DNA from: Solibacillus daqui
Lineage (GTDB): Bacteria; Bacillota; Bacilli; Bacillales_A; Planococcaceae
DNA length: 64,000 nt
Assembly (NCBI RefSeq): GCF_028747805.1
Contig: NZ_CP114887.1
Location: 3,328,001 to 3,392,000 of the forward strand
Reading direction: 5' to 3'
The position numbers and the translations under genes are program-made. Below are positions 56,798 to 64,000 of this stretch, piece after piece. Each line of letters begins with the position of its first letter. The first letter of the stretch is position 1. Below the pieces are notes generated by a model. That model was given only the letters and a program-made list of their open reading frames with translations. It searched no databases and was not told the DNA's origin.

Positions 56798-56837
56798 ACA
56801 TCAAATCGCGCCAATATAGCTCGATTTGATGTTTTTC
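56798..56837 (+). terminator. Terminator just upstream of the MFS gene
   Basis: ACATCAAATCG (56798-56808) pairs perfectly with CGATTTGATGT (56822-56832), followed by TTTTTC. It ends only 27 bases before the MFS start, so it would act as an attenuator on any transcript entering from upstream. Confidence 0.78.
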
Positions 56838-56863
56838 TAATCTCTACATTTGGGGGTGTAGCT

Positions 56864-58114
56864 TTGAAAAAATGGCATTATAGTTGGATTATTTTAGCTG
56901 TTACATTTGTATCGATCATCGTTGCTGGCATTATCCGTTCTTCTGCTGGTGTATTTATCGACCCATTTGAGCAAGATTTTGGTTGGAGCCGTCCGTCAAT
57001 TTCCTTTGCATTTGCCGTTAGTTTATTTTTATACGGCTTTTCTGGTCCATTTATGGCCGCATTCGTTGAAAAGTACGGCTTAAAACGCATGATGCTTGGC
57101 TCAATGCTTCTATTATCCATCGCGCTAGCTTGTACGTCTATCATGCAAAAAGAATGGCAGCTAATAATCATTTGGGGCGTCATGATGGGGATTGGCTCGG
57201 GATTATTTTTAACGGTATTAAGTACACAGGTGGCTAATCGTTGGTTTGATAAACAACGCGGTTTAGCTGTGGGTATATTAACTGCTGCAACTGCTACAGG
57301 ACAACTAATATTACTTCCCGTTCTTGCAACATTAATAGAACACTATTCATGGCAAACAGCGATCATGTTAATCTTCATTTTAAGTCTGCTAATGCTAGTA
57401 ATCATTGCGCTCTTTATGCGGAATGATCCGAGCGAAATAAATATCAGTCCATATGGTAGTGATGAAGTCATTGAGCCTGTAAGGGCAACTATCGGCAACC
57501 CATTTAAAATGGCTTTAAGCGCTTTAGCTGAGGGTTTAAAGGTAAAAGAGTTTTGGCTATTAGCGGGAAGCTTTTTTATTTGTGGGCTATCGACAAGTGG
57601 ACTTATTGGGACGCACTTTATTTCGTACTGCATTAGCTTTGGTATTCCTGTCGTAACTGCTGCTGCAATGTTATCTTTTATGGGAGTTTTCGATTTAATT
57701 GGCACGACGCTTTCTGGTTGGCTTACTGACCGCATTGATAATCGATGGCTACTATTTTGGTATTATTCATTACGTGGGCTGTCATTATTAGCGTTACCTT
57801 TCGCTTTAGCAAGTGGTTCCTATACATGGTTAATCATTTTTTCTATTTTTTATGGACTTGACTGGATTGCAACTGTCCCCCCGACAATCGGCTTAACACG
57901 TCAACGCTTCGGCATTGAAAAAAGTGCCATGATGTACGGTTGGATGGTCGCAGCTCATCAAGTAGGTGCTGGGGTTGCCGCTTATTTTGGGGGCATTGTT
58001 TTTGAAGCAATGGGTTCGTATAAAATAGCGTTCTTATTAGCGGGTGGTTTCTGCTTACTTGCTAGTTTGTTTGTTATCGTGATAAAAAAACAGCCAATTC
58101 CATCAGCTAGATAA
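56864..58114 (+). CDS. Major facilitator superfamily transporter
   Basis: Protein of 416 residues with twelve membrane segments. Early residues RSSAGVFIDPFEQDFGWSRP and the loop EKYGLKRMM resemble the oxalate/formate-antiporter-like (OFA) branch and related monocarboxylate carriers; the middle loop at about 185-215 is polar. The substrate is unknown. The start is TTG after GGGGGTG. It has no operon partner. Confidence 0.85.
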   Translation: MKKWHYSWIILAVTFVSIIVAGIIRSSAGVFIDPFEQDFGWSRPSISFAFAVSLFLYGFSGPFMAAFVEKYGLKRMMLGSMLLLSIALACTSIMQKEWQLIIIWGVMMGIGSGLFLTVLSTQVANRWFDKQRGLAVGILTAATATGQLILLPVLATLIEHYSWQTAIMLIFILSLLMLVIIALFMRNDPSEINISPYGSDEVIEPVRATIGNPFKMALSALAEGLKVKEFWLLAGSFFICGLSTSGLIGTHFISYCISFGIPVVTAAAMLSFMGVFDLIGTTLSGWLTDRIDNRWLLFWYYSLRGLSLLALPFALASGSYTWLIIFSIFYGLDWIATVPPTIGLTRQRFGIEKSAMMYGWMVAAHQVGAGVAAYFGGIVFEAMGSYKIAFLLAGGFCLLASLFVIVIKKQPIPSAR

Positions 58115-58118
58115 AATA

Positions 58119-58147
58119 AGCATGGGCCGTTAAAGACGACCCATGCT
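58119..58147 (+). terminator. Probable terminator of the MFS gene
   Basis: AGCATGGG (58119-58126) pairs with CCCATGCT (58140-58147), extended by CGT/ACG. The following sequence is AT-rich but has no strong T run, and repeat C starts six bases later. Confidence 0.6.
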
Positions 58148-58152
58148 ATATT

Positions 58153-58507
58153 ATCAATTACGCCTCGTCGTAATTGCGTCCAGATTTTTTCAAGCTCGGG
58201 GCCACAGGACGTGGGTCAGTCAGCCGTTGTCACACGATGTGACGTCTTTAGGCTGACTTCCTCTTTAAAACTCCCCTAAAAAATCTGTGACATCCGCTGG
58301 TGCTTAGGCCAACACGATGGTGGTCACTCAGGCGTTGCCGCACGAAGCGGCGTTCTTAGCCTGAGTTCCCCTATTCAGCCGGGATTGAACCCCCCACTGA
58401 ATAGAATTACATATTTGACATTCATCCCCCGCTTATAGAAGTAGGGTACTTCTGTACCTGTCGCTTTGCTTATGATACAAAAAGAATTTTAAGAATCAAG
58501 TTAAATT
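58153..58507 (+). repeat. Intergenic repeat C, longest modular form
   Basis: It fills the gap between the MFS gene and yhaM. The first ~130 bases are almost identical to element B, including the nested hairpin (58219-58257). It then adds a second nested hairpin with outer arms CTCAGGC (58327) and GCCTGAG (58359) and inner arms GCCGC and GCGGC around ACGAA, keeping the same linkers GTT and GTTCTTA. Next come a hairpin with arms CTATTCAG/CTGAATAG and GAAGTA/TACTTC. It ends CAAGTTAAATT, overlapping the yhaM stop codon. Confidence 0.85.
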
Positions 58508-59436
58508 GTTGGCTTATAGAACGAACGATTATCTAATGGGAATAAGCGCTCTGTAAATTCGCCTGGCTTTGTTTTATCAAGTGCACGCGTAAGCATGTTC
58601 ATTTTTGCATCGATATTATCGATGTAATGTAAAATTTCAGCTTCTTGAATCATCGGCTTTTTCGGGCTTCCCCACTCTTCTTTTCCGTGGTGTGATAATA
58701 CTAAATGTTGCAGTAACATCACTTCTTCGCCTTCAATTTTTAATTCTGTTGCCGCTTGACCAATTTCATTGACCATAATTGATATATGTCCTAATAAGTT
58801 CCCTTCTACGGTATACATTGTGCCAACTGGACCACTTAACTCTATTACTTTACCAATATCGTGTAAAATAACACCTGAATATAATAGGTCACGGTTTAAT
58901 GTTGGGTATAAATCGCAGATCGCCTCGCTTAATTTCAACATTGAAACAACATGGTCAATTAAGCCTGATGCGTAATCGTGGTGATTTTTCGTTGCCGCTG
59001 GATAAACAATTAGGCGGTCTTGATATTTCTTTACTAAAAAACGTGTAATACGTGAAATATTTGGATTTTGAATTTGGAAGAAATATTGTGTAAGTTCTTC
59101 ATATAGCTGTTCTTTTGGTACGGCTGATGTTGGTAGTAAGTCACTAATAGTAACCCCTTCATCTTCACGCGCTGGACGAATTTGTTTTACACGCAGTTGA
59201 TTTTTACCGCGATAATCATGAATTTCGCCACCCACTTTTACGATGGACTGTGCACGATACAAATTTTCGTGTTCATCATTCGTATCCCATAGTTTCGCTT
59301 CAATGTCCCCACTTCGATCTTGCAAAATAAGCGACATAAACGGCTTCCCTACTGTAGTAACACCTTTTTTAGCTTCTTTAATTAACAAATATTGATCGAC
59401 TTGATCCCCAGGTTGAAGTTTCGTAATTCCATTCAC
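58501..59436 (-). CDS. yhaM: 3'-5' exoribonuclease YhaM
   Basis: Protein of 311 residues. An N-terminal OB-fold nucleic-acid-binding domain ([37 protein letters not shown]) precedes an HD domain with [20 protein letters not shown] and [12 protein letters not shown] metal ligands. It shortens RNA and single-stranded DNA from the 3' end. I prefer GTG 59436, nine bases after AAGGAG; a TTG two codons earlier is too close to it. Its stop codon lies inside the end of repeat C. Confidence 0.93.
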   Translation of the reverse strand: MNGITKLQPGDQVDQYLLIKEAKKGVTTVGKPFMSLILQDRSGDIEAKLWDTNDEHENLYRAQSIVKVGGEIHDYRGKNQLRVKQIRPAREDEGVTISDLLPTSAVPKEQLYEELTQYFFQIQNPNISRITRFLVKKYQDRLIVYPAATKNHHDYASGLIDHVVSMLKLSEAICDLYPTLNRDLLYSGVILHDIGKVIELSGPVGTMYTVEGNLLGHISIMVNEIGQAATELKIEGEEVMLLQHLVLSHHGKEEWGSPKKPMIQEAEILHYIDNIDAKMNMLTRALDKTKPGEFTERLFPLDNRSFYKPTI

Positions 59437-59633
59437 AGGCAATCGCTCCTTTAATACTCTATTACAAGTAATTGTAACATGTAAATACGAATGATACCGA
59501 CTAAAAGACTGTACAATTGTTCATGAACATTTCAATAATACAAATATTTTCTAACAAAAGTAGAGTTGTACCGTGAATTGTCGAAATATTTTATGTATAA
59601 TGTAAATATCTTGCTTAAAAAGGGTGGTTTAAT

Positions 59634-59819
59634 ATGGAGAATTATCGTTTTACAGCTTTTGAAAAAACAGGTGAAACTTTATTTGATGAAGTTTGGACTT
59701 TTGATAATGACCAAACAGCAAAAGTTGAGGGTCAAAAACAAATCGATGAAAAAGGGATTGCCGAAAAAACTCATCGCTTAGTAAACTCACAAGGTAAATT
59801 AATTTTATTTCACGTGTAA
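59634..59819 (+). CDS. YhzD-like small protein
   Basis: Protein of 61 residues, starting MENYRFTAFEKTGETLFDE and ending GKLILFHV, without membrane segments or cysteines. AAAGGGTGG precedes the ATG. It resembles the short YhzD family of Bacillus, which also sits near yhaM; the function is unknown. Confidence 0.75.
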   Translation: MENYRFTAFEKTGETLFDEVWTFDNDQTAKVEGQKQIDEKGIAEKTHRLVNSQGKLILFHV

Positions 59820-59837
59820 ACTGGCCTATACAAAGTC

Positions 59838-59876
59838 AAAAGGTGGACATCCTAATAGCCTGGATATCCACCTTTT
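59838..59876. terminator. Bidirectional terminator after the YhzD-like gene
   Basis: AAAAGGTGGACATCC (59838-59852) pairs with GGATATCCACCTTTT (59862-59876) with one mismatch, between convergent genes; T run on the plus side. Confidence 0.85.
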
Positions 59877-61046
59877 TTATGCTAGTCGCTCAATCATTTC
59901 ATATAGCTCTTGATTGGTTGGTACTTGTAAAAACATACGTTGACGTACAATTCGATCCATTTCCTTTTCAATCATCCCACGTGCAAATGCTTCACGATTA
60001 CCCGAAGCGTACATATTACGAAATTCTTGTGGCATATTATATATTTCATTAAAATCATGCAATACTTGCTGCAGTTCATCTTCATTCAATAAATATTGTT
60101 GTGCTAAATTGACAAGTTCTTCATTAAAAATTTCGAGCATTTTTACTACATCATCTTTAATAACGAAATCTAACACTTTTTGCATAAGCTTTGTAGTAAC
60201 AACACTACCTAAAATAAGTCCTATAATGCCGCCAATTAAACTAATAACCGCTGTGCTTACATTTGGAATGGTAAAGCCGATTCCTCCACCAATAACTAAG
60301 CCCGCAATACTCCCTACAACATTTGCTGCTGTTTTCGAGACATTTTTAAATAGTTGTGCTGGTGACATTTGACCTTTAATCATTCGTACTATATCTACGC
60401 TCGACATAACACCTGTTACAATTGCACCTGTCACAACATTGGCATTCAATAAGGTAATGGCTTTTTTTGCCGCAATCGAGCTATACATCACTTTTTTCGT
60501 TGCCGAACCCGCCATTTTTTTTACGACCGCTTTGGCACCGTTCTTTTTTATTGCCCCAACAATACCAGCATCTAATTCAATATGATCAATTAGATTTACA
60601 AGCTGTATATGCTGCTCTATCACTTCTTCTGCAAATAATTCACCAACAACCGTTAAACCCGTAAAAACAGCATTTTCTACAGCAACTTCTCGTTCAGCAC
60701 CATTCCATTTACTTTGTGCAAACGAAATAGCTGTACTCATGCCAATCGTTTCTTCAAAAAGATAAATCATTCCTTGTGTATCCATCGTTAAATGATGGAC
60801 ATTACCAGCTTCCGCAATATGACGCACCTGCTGATAAGTAAATGCACCTTGCTTTATACAATCATTATTATTAAAATGCGCTGAAATCTGCTCAAATTGT
60901 TCGAATGGTACTTCCAAATAATTAATTTGACCTTCATCTAGCTGCTTTAATTCAACTTCACAGATTGCAATTGTCTGTTCCACAGTTGGACAATATACAT
61001 TATGCAATACTTGTCGTTGTTTTTTAGAAAGCAGTATTTGTTCCAC
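59877..61046 (-). CDS. Unknown protein with glycine-rich membrane segments
   Basis: Protein of 389 residues that I do not recognise. Residues 1-180 look soluble. About 190-310 hold several hydrophobic, glycine-rich helices (ANVVTGAIVTGVMSS, NVVGSIAGLVIGGGIGF, AVISLIGGIIGLILG) like membrane-inserting glycine zippers. The C-terminal 70 residues are charged helices (EMDRIVRQRMF, NQELYEMIERLA). The start is GTG 61046, seven bases after GGAGG; the frame runs 33 codons further upstream. Single gene. Confidence 0.72.
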   Translation of the reverse strand: MEQILLSKKQRQVLHNVYCPTVEQTIAICEVELKQLDEGQINYLEVPFEQFEQISAHFNNNDCIKQGAFTYQQVRHIAEAGNVHHLTMDTQGMIYLFEETIGMSTAISFAQSKWNGAEREVAVENAVFTGLTVVGELFAEEVIEQHIQLVNLIDHIELDAGIVGAIKKNGAKAVVKKMAGSATKKVMYSSIAAKKAITLLNANVVTGAIVTGVMSSVDIVRMIKGQMSPAQLFKNVSKTAANVVGSIAGLVIGGGIGFTIPNVSTAVISLIGGIIGLILGSVVTTKLMQKVLDFVIKDDVVKMLEIFNEELVNLAQQYLLNEDELQQVLHDFNEIYNMPQEFRNMYASGNREAFARGMIEKEMDRIVRQRMFLQVPTNQELYEMIERLA

Positions 61047-61166
61047 AAGGTTACCTCCATTTTTTAAATTCTTCATTATCATAATGGCAATCGGGAATGT
61101 TGTACAGATTTTTGTTCTACGTAAAATTGTAAAAAAGACTAGCACATTACATGCTAGCCCTCCTAT

Positions 61167-61946
61167 CTATTCTCCTACAAACTGTGGTATACGTTTTGCT
61201 ACAAATGCTTGAATACCTTCTAAATGATCTTTTGTTTGACGCATTTTTACTTGCCCTTCTGACTCGCCTTGTAAAATTTGCTCAAGCGTACTTAAATTGG
61301 CATTATGCAAAATTTGCTTCGTTTCAATCATCGCTAAAATTGGTGAAGCTAATAACTTTCCAACAATTTGGTCTACTACAACACTAGCTGTACCATCAGC
61401 CACATTGTAGTCAACTAAACCAAGTGCTAATGCTCGTTCACCATCTAACATTTTACCTTCCCAAATCATTTGCTTCGCCTTCACTGTACCAAGACGCTCC
61501 TTCATGAAGAAATGCCCTGCGCCATCTGGTATTAAGCCAATTCCAATAAAATTCATCGCAAGCTTACTTGACTCTTCAGCTACAATAAAATCACTGCCTA
61601 ATGCCAAACTAAACCCTAATCCAGCCGAAGCACCGTGTATTTGGGCAATCGTAATCATCGGCAGCGTATAATAGGCTTTTACTAATCGTGCAATATCCCC
61701 CATGATGGTACCGAAATCTGAAAAATCATCCGAAGCAACCATCATCTTTACATCGCCACCAGCAGAAAATACTTTTCCTTCCCCTTTGATCACAAGCACT
61801 TGAACTTCTTTTTCATTATGCAGTGCCTCAAAGCAATCTGCTAATTCGCGCATCATTGTAAAATCCATGGCGTTCATTGCGTTTGGTCGATTTAACGTGA
61901 CTGTCGCTTTTCTTTCTGCTACTTCTAATTGAATAGTTTCATACAT
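61167..61946 (-). CDS. Enoyl-CoA hydratase/isomerase (YhaR/PaaG-like)
   Basis: Protein of 259 residues, crotonase fold with oxyanion-hole segments FSAGGDVKMM and GASAGLGFSLALGSD. Neither hydratase glutamate is present; instead there is FIGIGLIPDGAGHF, with an aspartate where PaaG-type isomerases have one. An isomerase role is more likely than hydration. B. subtilis yhaR, in the same chromosomal region, encodes a similar protein. Confidence 0.84.
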   Translation of the reverse strand: MYETIQLEVAERKATVTLNRPNAMNAMDFTMMRELADCFEALHNEKEVQVLVIKGEGKVFSAGGDVKMMVASDDFSDFGTIMGDIARLVKAYYTLPMITIAQIHGASAGLGFSLALGSDFIVAEESSKLAMNFIGIGLIPDGAGHFFMKERLGTVKAKQMIWEGKMLDGERALALGLVDYNVADGTASVVVDQIVGKLLASPILAMIETKQILHNANLSTLEQILQGESEGQVKMRQTKDHLEGIQAFVAKRIPQFVGE

Positions 61947-62006
61947 TGTTCAAACACCCCTTTTTATGAATAACCATTCATTTCGACAACGTGTAGCATT
62001 TTCCCT

Positions 62007-63653
62007 TTATTTACTCAAAAATTTTCCAACTTGAAGCCCTGTAAATAGACAGCCACCAAGAAATGTACCTTCTAAAGAACGGTAGCCATGGACACCGCCT
62101 CCCCCAAAGCCACTTACTTCACCCGCTGCAAAAAGTCCAGAAATTGGTTCACCATACTCATTCAACACTTGCCCATTTAAATTCGTTTGCAGTCCACCCA
62201 ATGTTTTACGCGTTAGAATATTTAAACGCACGGCAATCAGTGGGCCAGCTTTTGAATCTAATAATTTATGTGGCTTCGCTGCACGTATTAATTTATCTCC
62301 AATATAATTTCGTGCACCATGGATTGCCGTAATTTGCGCATCCTTGGAGAATTTATTTTCAATTTCACGGTCACGCGCCAAAATTTGCTCCTTTATACGC
62401 ATAAAGTCTAGTAATTCACTTCCAACAAGCTCATTCATCCCCATCACTAAATCCTTCAGATTATCTGCGACAACAAAATCTTCCCCATTATCCTTAAAGG
62501 CTTGCACAGCTGCTGGGGGACCCGGTAATACACGTTTCAACACTTCTTTAATACTTTTATTTGTTAAGTCAGAGTTTTGTTCAGAACCTGATAATGCAAA
62601 TTCTTTCTCGATTATTTTTTCGGTTAATATAAACCATGAGTAGTCATAGCCTGTTTTTTGAATTGCTTCAAGGGTACTAAGCGTATCAAAGCCAGGAAAA
62701 TTCGGAGCTGTAAAACGATTTCCCACCGCATCAAACCACATCGATGATGGCCCCGGTAAAATGCGAATGCCGTGATTTTTCCAAATCGGATTCCAATTTT
62801 TCAACCCCTCCGTGTAATGCCACATGCGATCACGATTGACGATGCGCCCTCCAATTTCCTCGGTAATTTCGAGCATTTTCCCATCAACATATGCCGGTAC
62901 GCCAGATACCATATTTTTAGGTGGTGTTCCTAGTCGTGATGGCCAATTTTTCTTCACTAATTCGATATTAGCACCAATTCCCCCACTTGCAACGACTACG
63001 GCATCTGCATGATATTCAAAATGATCAATCACGACACGCGAACTTTCTTCACCTCGTGTTATGGTAGCCGCTTCTAATATATTCCCACGAATGCCTGACA
63101 CCGTTCCGTCTATTGTTATTAGTTCGGTTACTTGATGACGTGGCTTGTAATCGATTTTCCCTTCACTCGCCGCTTGTAATACTTGGTTGGAAAATGGCTC
63201 AACCAAGCCCGGTCCAGTTCCCCAAACAATGTGAAAGCGCGGAACAGAATTGCCATGCCCCCCAGCAAGTGAGCCACCACGTTCAGCCCATCCCACTACC
63301 GGAAAAAAACGAATGCCTTTTGATTGTAGCCAGCTATATTTTTCACCAGCCGCAAAATCTACATAGGCTTTAGCCCATTCATATGCCATAACATCTTCAT
63401 CTTCTAAACGGTCAAATCCAGCAGTTCCACTCCAATCTTGCCAGGCTAATGCCTTACTATCCTTTATCCCAAGTCTTCGTTGTTCAGGTGAGTCAACTAA
63501 AAATAATCCTCCAAATGACCAAAATGCCTGCCCACCAATTGAATTTTTAGGTTCCTGATCAACAAGTAATACTTTTTTATTTGCATCAATTAATTCACAA
63601 GTAGCTACTAGACCAGCAAGTCCGGCTCCAACAACTATGACATCATAACGCAC
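62007..63653 (-). CDS. FAD-binding dehydrogenase, fumarate reductase/ketosteroid dehydrogenase type
   Basis: Protein of 548 residues. The N-terminal FAD-binding motif is YDVIVVGAGLAGLVATCEL with SIGGQAFWSFGG; the C-terminal FAD motif is GLFAAGEVSGFGGGGVHGY followed by LEGTFLGGCLFTG. The middle is the flavoprotein capping domain. Such enzymes dehydrogenate or reduce carbon-carbon double bonds; the substrate is unknown. GTG 63653 is eight bases after AAGGGGG; the frame runs 24 codons further upstream. It lies 60 bases before the YhaR-like gene and may be co-transcribed with it. Confidence 0.88.
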   Translation of the reverse strand: MRYDVIVVGAGLAGLVATCELIDANKKVLLVDQEPKNSIGGQAFWSFGGLFLVDSPEQRRLGIKDSKALAWQDWSGTAGFDRLEDEDVMAYEWAKAYVDFAAGEKYSWLQSKGIRFFPVVGWAERGGSLAGGHGNSVPRFHIVWGTGPGLVEPFSNQVLQAASEGKIDYKPRHQVTELITIDGTVSGIRGNILEAATITRGEESSRVVIDHFEYHADAVVVASGGIGANIELVKKNWPSRLGTPPKNMVSGVPAYVDGKMLEITEEIGGRIVNRDRMWHYTEGLKNWNPIWKNHGIRILPGPSSMWFDAVGNRFTAPNFPGFDTLSTLEAIQKTGYDYSWFILTEKIIEKEFALSGSEQNSDLTNKSIKEVLKRVLPGPPAAVQAFKDNGEDFVVADNLKDLVMGMNELVGSELLDFMRIKEQILARDREIENKFSKDAQITAIHGARNYIGDKLIRAAKPHKLLDSKAGPLIAVRLNILTRKTLGGLQTNLNGQVLNEYGEPISGLFAAGEVSGFGGGGVHGYRSLEGTFLGGCLFTGLQVGKFLSK

Positions 63654-63783
63654 TCTAATTTCCCCCTTTATTTTCCACAATAAAACTGGCTTCAGCAAAC
63701 TCTTTTTGACAACACTCGTGATCAACTTTCTGTTGAACTAATGCACATCAGATATCACAGATTTAGAGATTATTTATAAGAAA

Positions 63784-63824
63784 ACTTGAAAAAATCTGGA
63801 CGCTATTACCCCAAGGTGTAATTG
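63784..63824 (-). repeat. Truncated copy E of the intergenic repeat
   Basis: On the minus strand this matches the first ~45 bases of elements B and C (CAATTAC, then GCGTCCAGATTTTTTCAAG) with changes in the palindrome centre, then stops. It lies in the 347-base region between the flavoprotein gene and the window end. No gene was seen there. Confidence 0.7.
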
Positions 63825-63888
63825 GTAATTTCGTGCTCGTTTATATATCCCCTTCTAATTGGGAAAAAATAAAATTAGTCATAAAATT

Positions 63889-63916
63889 TTTTTGTGACAA
63901 AATTATGTCACAAAAA
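63889..63916. promoter_or_regulatory. Palindrome TTTTTGTGACA/TGTCACAAAAA
   Basis: A perfect 11-base inverted repeat around AAATTA. No T tract follows, so it is not a standard terminator. The half-site TTGTGAC resembles Rex and Crp/Fnr half-sites, but the spacing differs from both. The target gene is outside the window or is the flavoprotein gene at 63653. Confidence 0.4.
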
Positions 63917-64000
63917 TAAAACCGAATTCCCTCTTTATAATTTCACTCGTAATATTTTCAGTAAATTCAATCAAATGGCATAATACCAACATCGTTAGCG

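Overview
The window is chromosomal DNA of a low-GC Gram-positive bacterium of the order Bacillales. Gene order and protein sequences point to the Solibacillus/Lysinibacillus group, a genus-level guess from memory rather than a search. Several blocks keep the Bacillus subtilis order: yvcI-rapZ-glmR-whiA beside trxB; hprK-lgt-ppaX-acyltransferase beside the his operon; hemE-hemH-hemY with hmoB, yhgD and yhgE; lplJ with yhfH; ecsA-ecsB, hit, yhaH-like, scoC, prsA, serC and yhaM. No rRNA, tRNA, CRISPR array, prophage or intact transposase was seen.

Region by region: 1-6031 (all minus) carries whiA (cut by the window edge), glmR, rapZ, a Nudix hydrolase, trxB and a TPR protein. 6208-11870 is the histidine operon hisZ-G-D-B-H-F-I, tightly overlapped but without hisA. 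12148-15248 is hprK-lgt-ppaX-acyltransferase, followed by a cytochrome c lipoprotein and a YitT-family protein. 16849-20876 is an iron-siderophore ABC importer with divergent halves around two Fur-box-like sites. 20970-27680 holds an EAL-HDOD protein, an enoyl-CoA hydratase, a DedA protein, an S9 peptidase and an acyl-CoA ligase. 27819-32635 is a Bce-type peptide-antibiotic sensing and resistance module (regulator, kinase, an unknown protein, ABC ATPase, permease). 33176-37439 has lplJ, yhfH, yhgE and its TetR regulator. 37528-41073 is a two-component operon flanked by two lipoprotein genes. 41297-45616 is haem synthesis plus a HmoB-like protein. 45700-47692 has a split chromate transporter and an orphan flagellin. 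47715-53621 is ecsAB, hit, a YtxH protein, scoC, small membrane proteins and prsA. 53668-63653 has a YjdM protein, an FNT channel, serC, an MFS transporter, yhaM, a YhzD-like protein and three further genes.

The least ordinary content lies between genes. Several intergenic stretches (32911-33115, 41225-41294, 54918-55118, 56571-56698, 58153-58507, 63784-63824) are GC-rich, hairpin-built repeats. They share ends or hairpin modules, and their stems change in a compensatory way while the loops stay constant. They look like a family of structured, probably mobile or RNA-level elements. A different remnant, perhaps of an IS200/IS605-type end, splits hemE from hemH.

Start codons were placed with ribosome-binding sites. 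Many genes here appear to use GTG or TTG, so a number of starts are internal to the longest open frame.
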